From Verrucomicrobiota bacterium (GTDB lineage Bacteria > Verrucomicrobiota > Verrucomicrobiae > Limisphaerales > UBA11358): a DNA stretch of 64,000 nucleotides. How positions within the stretch are numbered: the stretch's first letter is position 1; every line of letters starts with the position of its first letter. Position numbers and translations under genes: made by a program. The notes below the pieces were generated by a model. It did no database searches. It was not told the origin of the DNA and was given only the letters and a program-made list of their open reading frames with translations. Location: NCBI GenBank assembly GCA_014860005.1, contig JACZKP010000065.1, forward strand, positions 1-64,000, written 5' to 3'. This document shows, one piece after another, positions 62,227 to 64,000 of this stretch.

Positions 62227-62454
62227 GCTTTACTCGGGATGAAGACTGCGGACGTGACCGCTGCCCCAGCCGTTGGCCCGCAAAACCGGATGCGCCCGGC
62301 GCACCCGCTGATGGTGGCGGTGACTTTCACGTGAAACGCCAGGACGCTGAAGGAACTCAACCTGATCAGGAGAGTTGGTTCCCGCTTTTGGTTCGGTCGC
62401 TTGACTTGTTGGGACGTGCTCAACACGCCCCCATTGTGGCCGCCGGCGCATTTT

Positions 62455-62471
62455 AGACTACTACGTAATCT
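62455..62471. promoter_or_regulatory. Candidate LysR operator in a divergent promoter region
   Basis: AGACTACTACGTAATCT is an imperfect dyad (arms AGAcTAC and GTAaTCT, six of seven positions paired), 38 bases before the LysR-type ATG and 230 bases before the HPF-like start on the other strand. LysR proteins commonly bind such dyads between divergent genes. Nothing else is seen in the 283-base gap. Confidence 0.3.
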
Positions 62472-62509
62472 GAATTGAGGCTTTAGCTTTAACCTAATAT
62501 GCTCGGGGC

Positions 62510-63406
62510 ATGGAATTTCTGAACTACCACCACTTGCGCTATTTCTGGGTGGCCGCCAAAGAGGGCGGACTCACGCGGGCCGCCGAAAAGTTGCGGGTTT
62601 CCCAACCGAGCATTTGCACGCAAATCCAGGCCCTGGAACAGGCGCTGGGCGAGAAGTTGCTCCGCCGCAGCAGTCAGGGGCTGGCCCTCACGGAAGCCGG
62701 CCAGCGCGTGTTCAGCTTCGCCGAGGAGATTTTTTCGCTGGGTGAAGAACTGGTGAGCACCATGAAGCAGCGCCCCACCTCCCGTCCGTTGCGGGTGAAC
62801 ATCGGCATCGCCGACTCGCTGCCGAAGTTGCTGACCTACGGGATGCTCAAACCGATCTTCCACCTGCCGCAGACCGTCCAAGCCTCGTGTTGCGAGGGCA
62901 AAGTGCCTGACCTGCTCGCCCAACTGGCCACTTACCGCCTGGACATCGTGCTCTCCGACGAGCCAGCGCCCGCCTCGGGAAACCTCAAGACTTTCAACTA
63001 TCTCCTCGGAGAATGTGGCGTGGCCTTCTGCGCCGAGCCCAAACTGGCCGGTCGACTCAAGCGCCAGTTCCCTGCCTCTTTGCATACCGCGCCAGCACTG
63101 CTGCCGAGTCCGAACTCAGCTCTGCGGCGATCATTGGAAAAATGGTTTCGCGAACACCAAATCTCGCCGCGGCTCGTCGCCGAGTTTGACGATGCTGCGC
63201 TGGCGAAAGTGGCGGCGGCGGACGGGTTGGGGTTCTTTGCGCTACCCAGTGTGGTCGCCAGTGAGGCGGTCGCCCGCTATGGCGTGAAAGTAATTGGACA
63301 AGCGGCGGATTGTGTTCAGCAGTTCTACGCCATCAGTGCAGAACGCCGGCTCACCCATCCGGCGGTGGTGGCCATTACGACTCAGGCAAAGGCGGCATTG
63401 CGGTAG
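62510..63406 (+). CDS. NhaR-like LysR-type transcriptional regulator
   Basis: A 298-residue LysR regulator. The helix-turn-helix region MEFLNYHHLRYFWVAAKEGG then LTRAAEKLRVSQPSICTQIQ is of the NhaR type (LNYHHLRYFWxVAKEGxL), whose E. coli member activates nhaA in response to Na+. The effector domain begins RPLRVNIGIADSLPKLLTYG, and HTAPALLPSPNSALRRSLEK and FREHQISPRLVAEFDDAALA follow. It is the only intact gene of the candidate island on the plus strand and diverges from the HPF-like gene, so it may control the adjacent run. With the Na+-driven SbtA 13 kb away, sodium or alkalinity sensing is an attractive but unproven role. Confidence 0.9.
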   Translation: MEFLNYHHLRYFWVAAKEGGLTRAAEKLRVSQPSICTQIQALEQALGEKLLRRSSQGLALTEAGQRVFSFAEEIFSLGEELVSTMKQRPTSRPLRVNIGIADSLPKLLTYGMLKPIFHLPQTVQASCCEGKVPDLLAQLATYRLDIVLSDEPAPASGNLKTFNYLLGECGVAFCAEPKLAGRLKRQFPASLHTAPALLPSPNSALRRSLEKWFREHQISPRLVAEFDDAALAKVAAADGLGFFALPSVVASEAVARYGVKVIGQAADCVQQFYAISAERRLTHPAVVAITTQAKAALR

Positions 63407-63432
63407 AGCGTCCCCATCCGATCGAGCAGAAG

Positions 63433-63451
63433 TTGGCAACAATTGGCAACA
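63433..63451 (+). repeat. Paired 9-bp direct repeats near the right island end
   Basis: Two TTGGCAACA units start 10 bases apart, about 110 bases inside the right tRNA-Gly copy and 27 bases after the LysR stop, in the same orientation as the pair at 49044-49063. Confidence 0.5.
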
Positions 63452-63559
63452 ACGGCACTGCCGAAAGGTGCCATTTCGTGCGTGAGAGACTCCTCAACTG
63501 AAATCTATAATGGGTTCAAGATCAGCATTTTGAAATCAATGGGAATTTTTTTTCCATGA

Positions 63560-63585
63560 TTCAAGTCCCTTCGCTCGCTCCATTT
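63560..63585 (+). repeat. Copy of the tRNA-Gly 3' end (candidate attR)
   Basis: TTCAAGTCCCTTCGCTCGCT then CCATTT, matching 48805-48830 at 25 of 26 positions in the same orientation. The rest of the tRNA is absent: bases upstream of it (TTTTTTTTCCATGA) bear no relation to a tRNA. This is what integration into a tRNA 3' end would leave. Confidence 0.65.
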
Positions 63586-64000
63586 TTTGCCCCCAGTTCC
63601 CTGCGGTTTCACTGAGGATTTTTGATGTCTTTCGCTCATACGGCTTCGATTGTTCGTGCCCCACAATACTCCCTGAATCTCGACAAAAGTCGAGCCGCTG
63701 TTAGGACAGCGTTAGGACGGAATCCGCCTGACCGTGTTGATCCATTTTCCGTTGAGCCAAAAGGTGGCGTTGATCTTCTTCGTACGGAAGAAGGATCGTA
63801 AGCGGTAAGCGAGATGCAGGCGGCGTGGGGCGTAGTGGCGCTATTTTGGTTGCATTGGTTGAGGAAGTAAACTGTGGCGCGCGGGACGGGTCACGTTGCA
63901 GGAACTGGCGCGGCAACTGGACCGCGCCTTGGAAGCGGTGGCGGAACTGCGACCTTTGTGGAGCGGTGACGCTTTGACCCCTGTTCTTTGACAAGTTAAA

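Larger units (their letters stand above)
48828..63585. mobile_element. Candidate genomic island at tRNA-Gly, carrying a bicarbonate/purine cluster
   Basis: A 14.8-kb segment between tRNA-Gly and a direct copy of its 3' end, with a pair of TTGGCAACA repeats one helical turn apart just inside each end. Within it 12 of the 13 intact genes lie on the minus strand; the exception is the LysR regulator at the far end. No integrase, excisionase or conjugation gene remains, so if the segment was mobile it is now fixed. The presence of purE, purK and purC, usually core genes, argues for caution: they may be second copies or recruited core genes. This boundary claim is an inference from repeats. Confidence 0.45.
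63407..64000. other. Right end of the candidate island and flanking sequence
   Basis: Nearly 600 bases without a complete gene. The TTGGCAACA pair (63433-63451) and the tRNA-Gly 3' copy (63560-63585) are here. Beyond 63870 the plus strand encodes LWRAGRVTLQELARQLDRAL followed by EAVAELRPLWSGDALTPVL and a stop, with no start; it looks like the tail of a lost gene, possibly a transposase, but the family is not recognised. Confidence 0.45.

Noticed and set aside
1..64000. CRISPR arrays, rRNA genes, phage structural genes
   Set aside because: No regularly spaced repeats, no rRNA-like conserved segments and no capsid, terminase or portal motifs were seen.

Overview
This window reads as a chromosomal segment of a free-living member of the Verrucomicrobiota, most likely of the Limisphaerales/Pedosphaera kind. 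The evidence is the set of families: pseudopilins with the H-X9-DG motif, Tat-exported Gfo/Idh/MocA oxidoreductases, a huge DUF1080/propeller/HEAT/LamG/cytochrome c fusion of the PVC type, GH28 enzymes, a tricorn-like protease, and several unrelated transposase relics. GC content is high, and long antisense ORFs shadow most genes. The lineage is inferred from gene content only; there is no rRNA in the window.

Region 1 (1-16.4 kb): a fumarylacetoacetate-hydrolase-like enzyme, a 2245-residue membrane protein built as two related halves with a pseudopilin-like segment between them, a patch of transposase debris, a lipoprotein metallopeptidase, then an export and polysaccharide set (Gfo/Idh/MocA, GH28, a papain-fold-like protein, a pseudopilin), an atypical SDR and a PAS protein. 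Region 2 (16.7-25.3 kb): a small protein, a TSUP transporter, a frameshifted type I restriction (HsdR) relic, the multidomain PVC cytochrome, a second Gfo/Idh/MocA and a sugar isomerase-like TIM barrel. Region 3 (25.4-37.3 kb): a four-gene run (LeuC-like, small protein, nucleotidyltransferase, carbamoyltransferase) joined by stop/start overlaps, a tricorn-like protease, two tandem sugar/LPS-kinase-like proteins, and a KDPG aldolase next to a second GH28, which suggests uronate catabolism. Region 4 (37.4-47.0 kb): a purple-acid-phosphatase-like enzyme, an exported hypothetical, a stunted pseudopilin, a double-receiver regulator, a Ni/Co transporter, a sirtuin, a CorA-like protein, a YgjP-like metalloprotease and Ffh.

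Region 5 (47.0-48.8 kb): tRNA-Tyr(GTA), an intact IS630 element inserted at a TA in an older decayed transposase, and tRNA-Gly(GCC). Region 6 (48.8-63.6 kb): the most interesting part. It is bounded by the 3' end of tRNA-Gly and by a 26-bp near-exact copy of that end 14.8 kb away, with a pair of TTGGCAACA direct repeats just inside each end. This is the layout expected of an integrated element, although no integrase is present. It carries a compact five-gene operon (beta-carbonic-anhydrase-like, PurK, PurE, SbtA bicarbonate transporter, SbtB PII-like protein), a P-type ATPase with duplicated debris, a PQQ-propeller protein whose start is borrowed from a universal stress protein gene, and a second run (HPF-like, DUF4914-like P-loop protein, CofE-like ligase, PurC). 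A divergent NhaR-like LysR regulator closes it. The common thread of the operon is inorganic carbon: bicarbonate uptake, CO2/HCO3- interconversion and the bicarbonate-consuming step of purine synthesis.

No CRISPR array, rRNA or phage structural gene was seen.
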